A stretch of DNA of 64,000 nucleotides from Sabellastarte sp. h YS-2021. Taxonomy: Eukaryota > Annelida > Polychaeta > Sabellida > Sabellidae. The position numbers were made by a program, and so were the translations under genes. The notes beneath the pieces were generated by a model, which worked only from the letters and a program-made list of their open reading frames with translations, did no database searches and was not told the DNA's origin. Positions 47,340 to 59,125 of this stretch are shown here, piece after piece; position 1 is the first letter of the stretch; every line of letters begins with the position of its first letter. The stretch spans positions 60,255,816-60,319,815 of the forward strand of contig OZ024938.1 of NCBI GenBank assembly GCA_964017235.1. Direction: 5' to 3'.

Positions 47340-47635
47340 CTTCCCCTGCCAGGGAAGTATTATTTTCATTACTGTGTCTTTGTCCATTTGTCTGTTTGTT
47401 AGCAGAATTACACAAACACTGCTTGTTAGCACTTCATGAGAAAAAAAATCAGAAGAGAGGTCTTGATCCAACTTAGATTCCACCAAATTTTGACAGTAAT
47501 CTTGGTCACGATCTGGATACCAAGAAAAAGTCCTTTTTTCCCCATTTACTTATTATTATCTGCCTTGGCAGAGGTGTGCACTGTATCTCCGGGGCGAAGT
47601 GGGGATACTATGGATTCACATCCGCAGAGAATTCT
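47340..47635. repeat. Probable repeat-element end region
   Basis: Contains TATCTGCCTTGGCAGAGGTG (with CTGCC-TT-GGCAG hairpin) and TGTCCATTTGTCTGTTTGTT, words also seen at 63445-63490 and near 48720. Looks like ends of array-carrying elements; boundaries unresolved. Confidence 0.4.
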
Positions 47636-48540
47636 CGTTGGCGACCTACAGTCAACATTTCTTTCCAGACTTTCATATTTGGCAGGTGGCTTGATATGGT
47701 GGAGGACTCTCCACCCTATTTTTTTGGTAGGCTTTCTGTGGTAGACAAAAATGTCTAATATGTGGAATATTGCTTGTTAGCGACCTACAGTCTACACTTC
47801 TTTCCAGATTTCTTTCATATTTGGCAGGTGGCTTGCTATGCTAGAGAACTCGCCACCCTATCTTTTTGGTAGGCTTTATGTCTAAATTAGGCCTGTGGTA
47901 GACAAAAATGTCTAAAATGTGGAATATTGCTTGTTAGCGACCTACAGTCCACATTTCTTTGCAGATTTCTTTCGTATTTGGCAGGTGGCTTGGTATGCTA
48001 GAGGACTCGCCACTAGTGGTGGGATTGCCAGCTAAAATGGCAGATTGAGCATCACCTGTTAGAAGCGAGTAGAACTCGAGTAATTTTCGGGATAAAGTAT
48101 TTTGTTTGTTAGCCATTAATACATGGAAAATATTTTACATAACCGTACATTAGCCAAAACTTTGACCTGGAAATGGTGAATCTTCATTGATTTAAGCCAG
48201 AATTAAGTAAAAATGCAATATATTTTTGAATATATTGGATATTTCCATTGTGTTGGTGAAGTGTCAGCTTTAAATATTGACGTTTTCAAAAACTCGAGTT
48301 TCACTTGTGCAGATCAATGTTACCCCTAATTATCGCCCATCGAGTTACGACTCGAGTTTCAGTCAACTCGTCCCAGCACTACTCGCCACCCTATCTTTTT
48401 GGTAGGGTTTATGTCTAAATTAGGCCTGTGGTAGACAAAAATGTCTAAAATGTGGAATATTGCTTGTTAGCGACCTACAGTCCACATTTCTTTCCACATT
48501 TCTTTCATATTTGGCAGGTGGCTTATTGCTTAAAGTATTG
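47636..48540 (+). repeat. Tandem array, units of about 140-165 bp, four copies
   Basis: Landmarks GCGACCTACAGTC, CATATTTGGCAGGTGGCTT, CGCCACCCTATCTTTTTGGT and AGACAAAAATGTCTAA-ATGT. One unit is interrupted by the MITE 48014-48381. Confidence 0.85.
48014..48381. mobile_element. hAT-type MITE, perfect 8-bp duplication, inside a tandem unit
   Basis: 368 bp, ends TAGTGGTGGGA and (reverse) TAGTGCTGGGA, flanked by CTCGCCAC at 48006-48013 and 48382-48389. The right 35 bp match the MITE at 12046-12464 closely (CGACTCGAGTTTC, GTCAACTCGT). Confidence 0.88.
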
Positions 48541-48954
48541 CAGATAGCCAGTTTTTTATGTCAGCTGACTTGTCAGTCAGCTGACATTATGTCATCACTC
48601 TGCGGCGTGGGCGTACGCGTCCGCGTGAACAACTTCTTCTCCAAAACTACAAGGCCTAGAGACATGCTGTTTTTTTAAAAGATACCTTATCTATCGAGGA
48701 TGAAAAATTGTTCAAGGCATGCAAATCTGTCTGTTCGTCTGTTTGCTAGAGACATTACAAGGGGGGTACCCCCACCAAAAGTGTGAAAATTTCAACACTT
48801 TATCACAATTTCCTCAGTGACTATTGCAGGGATTTCTCTCATATCTTGCATATATGTACTAGGCCAGAGGTAGATTCTTTTGTGTGAGTATGAGACCTGG
48901 ATCTGTCTTAGTTTTTTTTTAATAAATTTTTTTAATAATTTTTAATGCATTAAA

Positions 48955-51160
48955 ATTCATGAAATCATGCACTAAATCACTTATAACTTGAAAAGTGTTG
49001 CATTTAGAGCATTTTGTTAAAATATGTTATTCAGCTACTTTTTTCATAGCTACAACATGGTGAGTAACTTGGGTGTCTGTCTCAATAGCCAAGTGAGTAA
49101 TAGCTACTTTTGGGCTTTTCAGTAACTACCATCTTGAGTAAAATCACTTGTAACTCGAAAACTATTGCATTTAGGGAATTTCGTATAAATATGTTATTCA
49201 GCTACTTTTGGGTCAGCTATAACATAGTAAAATTTCAGACCTGTAGCTCATGGCATAGCCAAGTAATAGCTACTTTTAGGTTATCACTGTTGAGTAAATC
49301 ACTTATAACTTGAAAACTATTGCATTTGGAGTATTTTGTTTCAATATGTTATTCACCTATTTTGGGGTCAGCTATAACATAGTAAAATTTCAGATCTGTA
49401 GCTCATGGCATAGCTGAGTAATAGCTACTTGGAGGTTATCACTGTTGAGTAAATCACTTATAACTTGAAAACTATTGCATTTACAGAAATTTGTGTAAAT
49501 ATGTTATTCAGCTACTTTTGGGTCAGCTATAACATAGTGAAATTACAGACCTGTAGCTCATGGCACAACTGAGCAATAGCTATTTTCAGGTACTGTATGT
49601 TGAGTAAATCAGTTGTAACTTGAAAAATATTGCATTTGGAGTATTTTGTTAAAATATGTTGTTCACCTACTTTTGGGTCAGCTTTAACATAGTGAAATTA
49701 CAGACCTATAGCTCATGGCATAGCTGAGCAATAGCTATTTTCAGGTTCTCACTATTGAGTAAATCAGTTGTAACTTGAAAACTATTGCATTTACAGTATT
49801 TTGCTTAAATATGTTGTTCACCTACTTTTGGGTCAGCTGTAAAATAGTAAAATTTCAGACATGTAGCTCATGGCATAGCTGAGTAATAGCTACTTATAGG
49901 TTATCACTGTTGAGTAAATCACTTATAACTTGAAAACTATTGCATTTAGAGTATTTTGTTTCAATATGTTATTCACCTATTTTGGGGTCAGCTGTAACAT
50001 AGTAAAATTTCAGACCTGTAGCTCATGGCATAGCTGAGTAATAGCTACTTTGAGGTTATCACTGTTGAGTAAATCACTTATAACTTGAAAACTATTGCAT
50101 TTACAGAAATTTGTGTAAATATGTTATTCAGCTACTTTTGGGTCAGCTATAACATAGTGAAATTACAGACCTGTAGCTCATGGCACAACTGAGCAATAGC
50201 TATTTTCAGGTACTGTATGTTGAGTAAATCAGTTGTAACTTGAAAAATATTGCATTTGGAGTATTTTGTTAAAATATGTTGTTCACCTACTATTGGGTCA
50301 GCTATAACTTAGTGAAATTACAGACCTATAGCTCATGGCATAGCTGAGTAATAGCTACTTTTAGGTTATCACTGTTGAGTACATCACTTATAACTTGAAA
50401 ACTATTGCATTTAGAGTATTTTGTTTCAATATGTTATTCACCTATTTTGTGGTCAGCTATAACATAGTAAAATTTCAGACTGGTAGCTCATGGCATAGCT
50501 GAGTAATAGCTACTTTGAGGTTATCCCTGTTGAGTAAATCATTTATAACTTGAAAACTATTGCATTTACAGAAATTTGTGTAAATACGTTATTCAGCTAC
50601 TTTTGGGTCAGCTATAACATAGTGAAATTACAGACCTGTAGCTCATGGCACAACTGAGCAATAGCTTTTTTCAGGTACTGACTGTTGTGTAAATCAATTG
50701 TAACTTGAAAAATATTGCATTTACAGTATTTTGTTTAAATATGTTGTTCACCTACTTTTGGGTCAGCTATAACATCGTAAAATTTCAGACATGTAGCTCA
50801 TGGCATAGCTGAGTAATAGCTACTTTTAGGTTATCACTGTTGAGTAAATCACTTATAACTTGAAAACTATTGCATTTAGAGTATTTTGTTTCAATATGTT
50901 GTTCACCTATTTTGGGGTCAGCTATAACATAGTAAAATTTCAGACCTGTAGCTCATGGCATAGCTGAGTAATAGCTACTTTGAGGTTATCACTGTTGAGT
51001 AAATCACTTATAACTTGAAAACTATTGCATTTAGAGTATTTTGTTTCATATGTTATTCACCTATTTTGGGGTCAGCTATAACATAGTAAAATTTCAGACC
51101 TGTAGCTCATGGCATAGCTGAGTAATAGCTACTTTGAGGTTATCACTGTTGAGTCAATCA
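48955..51160 (+). repeat. Satellite array, about 155-bp units, about fourteen copies
   Basis: Landmarks AATCACTTATAACTTGAAAA, CTATTGCATTTAGAG, TTATTCACCTATTTTGGGGT, AGCTATAACATAGTAAAATT, TCAGACCTGTAGCTCATGGC and GCTGAGTAATAGCTACTTT. Unit subtypes alternate (TTTGTTTCAATATG versus TTTGTGTAAATATG), giving a higher-order pattern of roughly two to four units. Confidence 0.92.
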
Positions 51161-51164
51161 TGAA

Positions 51165-51895
51165 AAGTGCTTATATCTCCCTTATTTGGTCCTAGAGGTT
51201 TGGGATGGTAAACAGACATATAGGAAATCATGGGCTGGGAATCTGTTGATGTGGTCCAATTTCACCTTGGACCTCTTCTTCAAGGTCAAACGAGGATAGC
51301 CAAACTTAAAAGTGCTTATAACTTGCTTATTATTGGGGTTAGAGGTTTGGGATGGTAAAACAACATACAGGAAATCATGGGCTGGGATTCTTTTGGTGTG
51401 GTCGGACTTGACCTTGGACCCCTCCTTCAAGGTCAGTTGAGGATAGCCAAACTTAAAATTGCTTATAACTCGCTTGTTATTGGTCCTACAGGTTTGGGAT
51501 GGTAAACCAACCTACAGGAAATCATGGGCTAGGAGTCATTTGGTGTGGTCTGATTTGACCTTGGACCCCTCCTTCAAGGTCAAACAAAGATAGCAAAAGT
51601 TAAAAGTGCCTATAAATCGCTTATTATTGGTTCTAGAGGTTTGGGATGGTAAACCATCCTATAGGAAATCATGGGTTGGGAATCTTTTGGTGTGGTCAGA
51701 TTTGACCTTTGGACCCCTCCTTCAAGATCAAATAAGGACAGCCAAACTTAAAAGTGCTTATAACTCGCTTATTATTGGTCCTAGAGGTTTGGGATAGTAA
51801 ACCAACCTATAGAAAATCATGGGCTGGGAATGTTTTTGTGTGGTTGGATTTGACCGTGGACCCCTTCTTCAAGGTCGTGCGAGGATACTGCATTT
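51165..51895 (+). repeat. Tandem array, about 143-bp units, five copies
   Basis: Landmarks AAAAGTGCTTATAACTCGCT, TATTGGTCCTAGAGGTTTGG, AGGAAATCATGGGCTGGGAA, GACCTTGGACCCCTCCTTCA and AGGATAGCCAAACTTAAAA. Confidence 0.9.
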
Positions 51896-52046
51896 GCAGT
51901 ATTTCTTTAAATATGTTTTAACCTACTCTTTACACTTAAACAGTTACCTTGTTACTTTCCTTCATATTCATAATACCATTTGCAGGGCACAACTTTTTTG
52001 TCCTTTTCTTCTGTCAGGTTCAGAATTTCTTTTGAACATGCTGTTC

Positions 52047-52252
52047 AATTACCACCTCTGCGGCCGGGGTTCGATCCCCGTCATGGCTGTAAGTGGGAAA
52101 GCTGGTAGTTGCTTACCGTTGGTCGGCAGTTTACAGTACACAACCCTAGCGAACTCTATGTACTGGTTTCCTCTGCCCTTCCAACTACCCGTCGTGATAT
52201 GACCTGTACAGTGTTGAAAGCGACGTAAAACCCCAAATAAATAAATAAAAAA
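52047..52252 (+). repeat. tRNA-derived SINE, 5'-shortened (family 1)
   Basis: Box B in GGGGTTCGATCCCCG, body with CAGTTTACAGTACACAACCC, TGGTTTCCTCTGCCC and GTGATATGACCTGTACAGTG, tail GACGTAAAACCCCAAATAAA repeated to AATAAATAAA. The head with box A is missing. Same family as 3520-3757. Confidence 0.8.
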
Positions 52253-52356
52253 ATCAATTACCATTTACTGTACTTCTGTACAGCACTTTCCCTGATAATT
52301 ATGCTTTCCTCTCATTATTACCTTCACAAATCAAAAACACTCAGTCAGCTGACACA

Positions 52357-52374
52357 GTGCCCGTTCACGGGCAC
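52357..52374 (+). repeat. 3' hairpin of the Helentron-like element
   Basis: GTGCCCG-TTCA-CGGGCAC, a perfect 7-bp GC-rich stem, about 10 bp before the inferred element end. Confidence 0.7.
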
Positions 52375-52384
52375 TCTCCTCTTG

Positions 52385-53039
52385 TTTGAGAATAACTCAT
52401 TCATCTACTTTTGGGAGAGCTTTCACATGGTGAAGTTTCAGACCCGTAGATAATTACTCACCTACTCAAAATGAGTAAATGTGAATTATATCTTAATAGT
52501 ATTGCAGATAGCCAATTTTTCTCAACTCATTCACCTACTTTTGGAAGAGCTTTCACATGGTGAAGTTTCAGACCCATAGCTAATTACTCACCTACTCAAA
52601 ATCAGTAAATGCGAATTATCTCTAAAAGTGTTGCAGATAGCCAATTTTTCTCAAATAACTCATTCACCTACTTTTGGGAGAGCTTTTACTTGAAGTTTCA
52701 GACCCCTAGCTAATTATTGACGTACTCAAAATGAGTAAATGCGAATTATCTCTAAAAGGATTGCGGATAGCCAATTTTTCTCAACTCATTCATGTACTTT
52801 TGGGAGAGCTTTCACATGGTGAAGTTCCAAACCCGTGTTTGGGAGAGCTTTCACATGAGTAAATGCGAATTATCTCTAAAAGTATTGCAGATAGCCAGTA
52901 TTTCTCAAATAATTCATTCACCTACATTTTGGAGAGCTTTCACATGCTAAAGTTTTTTTATGAATTTTTTATATAATTTTTAATGCATTAAAATTAATGA
53001 AATCATGCACTAAATCAATTATAACTTGAAAAGTATTGC
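52385..53039 (+). repeat. 131-bp satellite units grading into 155-bp type
   Basis: Four diverged 131-bp units, then from about 52940 the 155-type sequence (TTTTTAATGCATTAAAATTA, ATAACTTGAAAAGTATTGC) up to the DIRS copy 2 junction. Confidence 0.85.
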
Positions 53040-53058
53040 TTTTATTACGCTACAATAG

Positions 53059-53205
53059 CTTACCATGTGGGACTTAATGCTGTTCTCGGGTTGCCACACC
53101 CGGGGCCAACGCCTTAGAAAAAAAGACAGTTCTTGTTAGCCACCGGATACACTGCTAGTTGTCGTCACGTGATAACCTCTGACCTCTCGCCCTACTTTCT
53201 CGTTG
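53059..53205 (+). repeat. DIRS copy 2 left inverted terminal repeat
   Basis: 147 bp, identical by eye to the reverse complement of 58979-59125. Differs from copy 1 at several diagnostic sites (CCTCTGACCTCTCGCCC versus CTTCTGACCAATCGCYC). Confidence 0.93.
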
Positions 53206-53439
53206 GCCACGCGAATTTACAATGCTTTATTTTACAAGGAATATTATTTCTTTTTTACAAGGATATACTTGTCGTTGGATCTGGAAACTACATCAGTTTC
53301 TTTATTTTATTACATAGAATCACAATTCGATGTCTTTTCATAGTTCAGATAAGTATCTTTACTATATTTTACAACAGAAGTCCACTTCCGGGTTCACGTT
53401 GTAAAGCAATTGCGACTCGTTCATGTGGTTTCTAATACA

Positions 53440-53900
53440 GGATATATATATATATATGCCTGTCAATAAAATAAAATATTTAGCCCTATCTGCTTCATTA
53501 TTTGACCATTTTTAGAGTTTAAAAGTGTATAAATGTAACACAAACGAGTCCTTGTCGAGTGAAATAATCGAAACCACTTCCGTTTTTTTATCGAGACAGC
53601 ATTTCTCCAATTTGCACGTCTCGTGTAAGTAGCTTATATACAGGAATATATGCCTGTTGAAATCAAATAAAATAAATTTTGCTAGGGTTTATCCCCGTTC
53701 TTCTACTCTATTGGTCCATTTTAAGGGTTAAAATATGATATAAAGCACGATTCCAACTGGGGGAATCCTCGGGGAAACCCCTATGATGACGTCACATGTA
53801 GACCGCATGTGCTGAGAGATGCGGGTTTCTTACAGTACGTTTATCAATAAAATAAAATAAAATAAATAAATAAAATAAAATATAATATTTTATCCCTTCT
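53440..53900 (+). repeat. Threefold imperfect repeat of about 190 bp in DIRS copy 2 leader
   Basis: ATGCCTGT-AA and AATAAAATA, then a CCCT-TCTNCTNTATT-ACCATTTT block, recur near 53457, 53650 and 53840, with AT-rich microsatellite (AATAAA-type) in the last. Not present at the same place in copy 1. Confidence 0.55.
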
Positions 53901-54099
53901 TTCCTGTATTATTACCATTTATAATGTTAATACTTAAATATACAGGAATAGAACCCTTCATCAAATCGTCTAGACATTACGTGTTTCTTCAAACTAAGGT
54001 AACCTTAGTTTGGCATTATTATTTTAATTCATCCAATTTCATAATATAAGAAATATTGTACTTGCTTTTTAGATTCTATGTTATTTAATCAAATTCTGT

Positions 54100-55440
54100 G
54101 TAATTTCTGCTTTTTCCTTATCTCACAACTAGCCCTACCTGCAGTGAGGCGGGTGGGGCAGGTGACCTTGTGTCACAGTTGATTTACTTACGTAAATCTA
54201 GTTGTGTAGTTCCTTCAAAGAAGGAAAGGCAAAGCTTACATGGAAGCTTACCTTAAGGAAAGCTTACATAGAAATTATAATATCCAACTTCTTTCTCCAG
54301 GGTGGATCAGATCCCTGCTTAAATTCAGATAAGATCTTAGTTCATCCGACATTTTCAATGCATCCGAGAATCGGATGCAGTATTCCCAGCTTCTATTCAC
54401 CCAAGTATGATTTGATACTCGGTTTTCATTGCATCTCTCGGATCATCTGAAATCTAATGCTTGGTGGATTGTATGTAGATCTGATCCTCGGATGATCGGA
54501 TCATCTAATCTGATGCTCGGATGTTGATTCCAGATCAGAACACTAACAATTCCCACACACACACAAAAAAAACAAAAAAAAACTTGGACTAATAGTTCAC
54601 CAGCCTGGCAGTAAATATCACCTATTGGAGGCTTGGGTCCAAGTTCAAGTCCAAGTCCTCAAGCCCAAGAGGCCTTCTAAACAAGGTCCTTCATTCAGTC
54701 CTGGCTCTGTATTTTAAGGAAGTAGGTTGCCTCACTTCACCCTAACCAATTTTTGAGGACATTGAAACTTAGGCAGTTTTTTTAACCTCCCTGCTCCCAG
54801 GGAATTTATGCCTAGATCCTCCACAGACTGGACTCTGAATGATTTACTAGGCCAACAGGAACTTGGGCCGTTTAATTCCCTTAAAATGGAACAAGTTTTC
54901 AAATTTGTATCTCCTTAGGGGCCTCCTTGGGTAAGCCCCTCCTCCCCTTCTGGTCAGCAAGAGTTGAGCTTCAGGCTGCTCTTCACTAGGTTTTTTCTGA
55001 ATACAACCTGGTTATATATATATGTTAAGACAGTAGCAAGGCTACTACCAGACAGGTCAAACTCAATTCCATGGTGCATATAAGTAGTCAGAAGGGGTAT
55101 GGTGAATTCAGGTGAGATACTGGATCTTTAGATCTTAAAGTTCCCCATTCACAACTACTTTAGAGGGACAGGAGTCCCTCATCAAGGCACCTGTAATAAC
55201 ACTTAGGGTTTAGGCCCTATTAATCAACCCTTTCCAATTCCCCACATCTAGAGGCTCCTACAGGAACCACCCCAATGGGGGCCATTCCATCCCTAGCAGT
55301 ATCCATCGTTTTCCCCAGGTAGGGGGAAATCGAGTAGCCGAGGCTCCAAGGTCTTTCGACCCACTCCAGGGGACGAGGGCATAAACACCCTTCCCCCCCA
55401 ATGACTCCTCCAGCCTCACTCAGTCCACCAGTAGGAGTTC
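54100..55440 (+). pseudogene. DIRS copy 2 ORF1 remnants
   Basis: Two recognisable islands: 54120-54180 matches the Cys/His segment of copy 1 (CACAACTAGCCCTACCTG, GTGACCTTGTGTCAC), and 55238-55440 matches the RG-rich end. The sequence between is deleted or heavily diverged, with indels throughout. Confidence 0.7.
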
Positions 55441-57398
55441 TCCGTTCTTTCAGATAAGACTGGCAAACAAATCCTGTCATTCTTTTCAATCCAAGTCCAG
55501 TCAGACTCCTGACCCGGTCAGAATACAAGGCCCTTCAAAGACCAAGTCCTGGCCTCTGTATCCAGTCTTCTGTCAAAGAACGCAATAGAAAGGGTGGAAA
55601 ATGTAAAATCTCTCGGGTTTTACAGTCGCCTGTTCCTAGTACCAAGCCTCACCTAAGGTGGAGGCCAGTCATAGACCTAAACAGGCTCAACACTTTTCTA
55701 CACGTAGAAAAGTTCAAAATGGAAACTCCAGAGTCCATCAGGACCTCCCTGATTCCAGGGGAGTGGGTATCGTCGATAGATCTATCGGACACTTACCTAC
55801 ACATCCCCATCCATCCAAACTCAAGGAAATACCTAAGGTTTTGCTACAAGTCACAGGTGTTCCAATTCACCTCCCTCCCATTTGGACTAGCCACAGCCCC
55901 CCAGGTCTTTACAATGATCGTAAAGGAAGTGAAACTAATGGCCCTCTCAAGAGGACTCAGAATTCACCAATACCTGGACGACTGGCTGATCAGGTCCCAG
56001 TCTCAGGAGGAAGCCCAGGTGAACACACAGGCGGTTGTAGACCTAACTCAGCCCTTGGGGTGGATAATACATCAGGAAAATCAGAACTGAAACCTACTCA
56101 GGTGTTTTTCGTCCATGGGCTATGAATACCACCTAGATTCAGCCCTTGTAAAACCCACTCAAGAGAGATGGCTCAAACTTCAGGATTTGATCCTAAGACT
56201 CAAGTCAAAACGTGTTTTGACTGCAAGATGTTTGATGTCTCTAATTGGGTTGCTAGCCTCAATGGAGAAAATGGTCCCGGAGGGATGCCTCCACATGAGC
56301 CCCTTTCAGTTTCATCTCAAGGAACACTGGAGATATCCTCAGTCACTGGACAACCTCCTTCCTTGGACAGAAGCCATTGCAGCCCACCTAGATTGGTGGC
56401 AAAATCCCTCAAACGTGATGAAAGGTGCAGACCTTCATCCCAAAGACCACAGTATCCAACTCTTTACCGACGCCTCACACGAAGGTTGGGGCGCTCACTT
56501 AGACCAAAATTCCACAAAGGGTCTGTGGTCAGATCGGGAAAAAAGGCTACACATATATGTCCTAGAATTGAAGGCGGTCTCCCTGGCCCTTCGAGACTTC
56601 AAGGACCAGTGCCAGAATCAAACAGTGTTAGTTGCAATGGACAACTCAACAGTGGTAGCCTACATCAACAACAAGGAGGAACACACTCAGCAGAGATGTG
56701 CGCTCTCCTGTGGAAGATCACGACCTGGGGCCATCACTACCTCATAACATTGAAAGCCAGGCACGTTCTAGGGTGCCTGAATGTGATGGCCGACCTACTG
56801 TCCAGGTCCAACCAAGTGCAGTCAACAGAATGGTCTCTGCACCCACAGGTGTTCAAACAGATCTGCCAGAAGTGGTTCACACCTCATGTAGACTTATTTG
56901 CTACTCACCTGAACCACAAGCTCCCACTGTACGTGTCTCCTATCCCAGACCCAAGGGCCTGGGACATAGATGCTCTAAACATAAACTGGACCAACCTCAC
57001 GGCCTATGCGTACCCTCCTACGGCTCCTTCACAAGGTGATCCAAAAGATCAGGCAATGTTATTGCCTGATCATCGTAATAGCCCCAGGCTGGCCAGGGAT
57101 GCCCTGGTTTTGGGACCTAGTGCAGCTCTCAACAGAGATCCCACTACAACTTCCAGTGTCAACGACCCTACTCAAACAGTCCCACAGGTATGTGTTCCAC
57201 AACAACCCCCAGCACCTGAGCCTCCACGCCTGGTGTCTAGGAGGGGACAACTCCAAGAACAAAGCTTCTCTGTGGAGGTGGCAGAGAGAATTGCTGCCCC
57301 TCAGCGGTCTTCAACAAGGACCATCTACAAGTCAAAGTGGGCCCTATTTGAAAAATGGTGCAGAGAAAATTCGGTGGATTTCTCCACTCCATCTGTGA
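55441..57398 (+). pseudogene. DIRS copy 2 RT / RNase H, frame-broken
   Basis: RT motifs SSIDLSD, LPFGLATAPQVF and YLDDW are in 55719-56090; RNase H LFTDAS and VLELKA in 56115-56747. Frameshifts near 56090-56115 and 56690, and the second RNase H Asp motif reads VAMDNS with the frame lost soon after. Very similar to 15640-17849. Confidence 0.88.
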
Positions 57399-58426
57399 AA
57401 CAAATCTCAGATTTTTTCATGTACCTGTACCAAGACCTAAACAGGCGCCCCTCGACCTTTGATGGTTACAGGACTCCAATTGTTGACACTTTGGGCCCAA
57501 CGGCCCAACATGTTGCACACAATGCAGACCTTCATAGGTTACTCTCCAGTTTTCACAGGGATCATCCCAAAAGTTCCAGAAATTTACCCAAGTGGAACCT
57601 TTCTGTTGTCCTCAACGAGCTCACAAAAGCACCATTTGAGCCCATGAAAGACACAGACCTCAAACATCTTACTCTAAAACTGCTTTCTTGCTAGCTTTGG
57701 CCTCCGGCAAGCGCCGCAGCGAAATCCACGCCTGGGTCTCAAACAAGTATCTAATCTAGGCCAATGGGAAAAGGTTGCCTTGTTCCCTTCTTCTGATTTC
57801 ATAGCCAAAAACTGACTAGCAAGAGAAGGTTCTCAAAGTGTATCTCCGGTGACTATTCTGCTTTGACTACCATTGTAGATAGACAATTTAAAGAAGACAG
57901 GACCCTGTGTCCCGTGCGGGCCCTGAGGTTTTATTTGGACCGAACAAAAGACCCGAGAGGGTCTCGTTCTCTCCTTTTCATCTCCTTTGAGAAAGGACAT
58001 ACCTCAGACATCAGACCCGCTACTCTTTCTTCATGGTTGAAACAAACCATCCTACTTTGTTACAAACAAGCAGATCAACAAGCCTTGGACTTGGTCCAAG
58101 TCAAAGCACATGACATCCGGGCCTTCGCGGCCTCTAAGGCCTTTTACGGTGGGGTATCGGTGGACCAAATCATGCAAGCCTGTCACTGGAAAGCTCACAA
58201 CACATTTACAAATTTTTACCTAAAAGACCTTACTTGGTCGGACACCGACAACAATATGTATCTGGGACCCGTAGTGGCGGCACAACAAGTCCTAGATCCT
58301 TCCCCTCAGACCAGTTGTCCTCGGAAAGAAAAAAAGGGGGGGGGGGGGCACATCCGCTACAACCAAGTCTTCAGGAGTCTCTCCCAGGATCTAGGTATTC
58401 CTTTACCTTCAAGATGTTACAGGTAA
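56168..58426 (+). pseudogene. DIRS copy 2 tyrosine recombinase, frame-broken
   Basis: The frame 56168-57694 holds the N-terminal recombinase region and ends at a 1-nt deletion after HLTLK. The first catalytic-Arg box lies across that break, and a TGA sits near 57812. From 57863 to 58426 the frame again has HDIRAF, CHWKAHNT and FTNFYL. Not functional as one protein. Confidence 0.88.
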
Positions 58427-58814
58427 GGTCATTTTTGTTTTTCAGTTATCAAGTAACTTCTATTAAGGACTTATTTAGTTGTCATTAATCTCATATTCAG
58501 GTTGTAAAAATTTATGAGATGTCCAACCATGGGTTGGTCAGTCACTAGTGAAGGGCCCTCAGGGACCCTTAGACCTCGAAGTGAGCACTGCTGCACTTCC
58601 GTCCTACAATCAAACATCTAGACAGTTTCAGCACTGTCTCTCATTTTATTTAGGTTTTTGGCTCGTTACAGGCCCGGTCTTCGGGATCGGGGCACTGTAA
58701 ATGGGACTCAGACTGGTATTTCTGGCACTATTCTATACATATTAATTCAAAATCTTAGAAAAAATGACATATCTTCCAGTCTCAGCTGTAATCCCGCCAC
58801 CGGGCGGTTGAATT

Positions 58815-58919
58815 CAGCATTAAGTCCCACATGATAAGCTATTGTAGCGTAATAAAATTGTAAATTTTAATTACTTAAATGTAGCTTTTATAAGCTACAA
58901 GCTTACCATGTGGGACTTA
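58815..58919 (+). repeat. DIRS copy 2 internal complementary region
   Basis: Complement of both outer ends joined head to tail through AAAATTGTAAATTTTAATT. Confidence 0.88.
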
Positions 58920-58978
58920 GAAGAGTCCCACCCTGCCTCCCCGTTGTTTACAGCTGAGGGGTAGGTTTTAGAAAATTT

Positions 58979-59125
58979 CAACGAGAAAGTAGGGCGAGAG
59001 GTCAGAGGTTATCACGTGACGACAACTAGCAGTGTATCCGGTGGCTAACAAGAACTGTCTTTTTTTCTAAGGCGTTGGCCCCGGGTGTGGCAACCCGAGA
59101 ACAGCATTAAGTCCCACATGGTAAG
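58979..59125 (-). repeat. DIRS copy 2 right inverted terminal repeat
   Basis: Perfect inverted copy of the left ITR in my reading. Confidence 0.93.

Larger units (their letters stand above)
48557..52384 (+). mobile_element. Helentron-like non-autonomous element carrying satellite arrays
   Basis: It interrupts a 131-bp satellite unit exactly: GCAGATAGCCAGTTTTT on the left, GAGAATAACTCATTCATCTA resuming on the right, so insertion was within a T run. Left end has GTCAGCTGAC twice (48560 and 48575). Right end has GTCAGCTGAC followed by a GC-rich hairpin GTGCCCG-TTCA-CGGGCAC (52357-52374) shortly before the end. Subterminal inverted repeats, a 3' hairpin and T-T insertion without duplication fit Helentron/HINE elements. 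No Rep-helicase ORF, so it would depend on another element. Confidence 0.6.

Noticed and set aside
52060..52080. tRNA gene suggested by GGTTCGATCCC
   Set aside because: Only box B of a tRNA-derived SINE; no acceptor stem or box A, and it ends in the SINE tail.
55220..55528. 102-codon minus-strand ORF
   Set aside because: Antisense shadow of the DIRS copy 2 ORF1 remnant.
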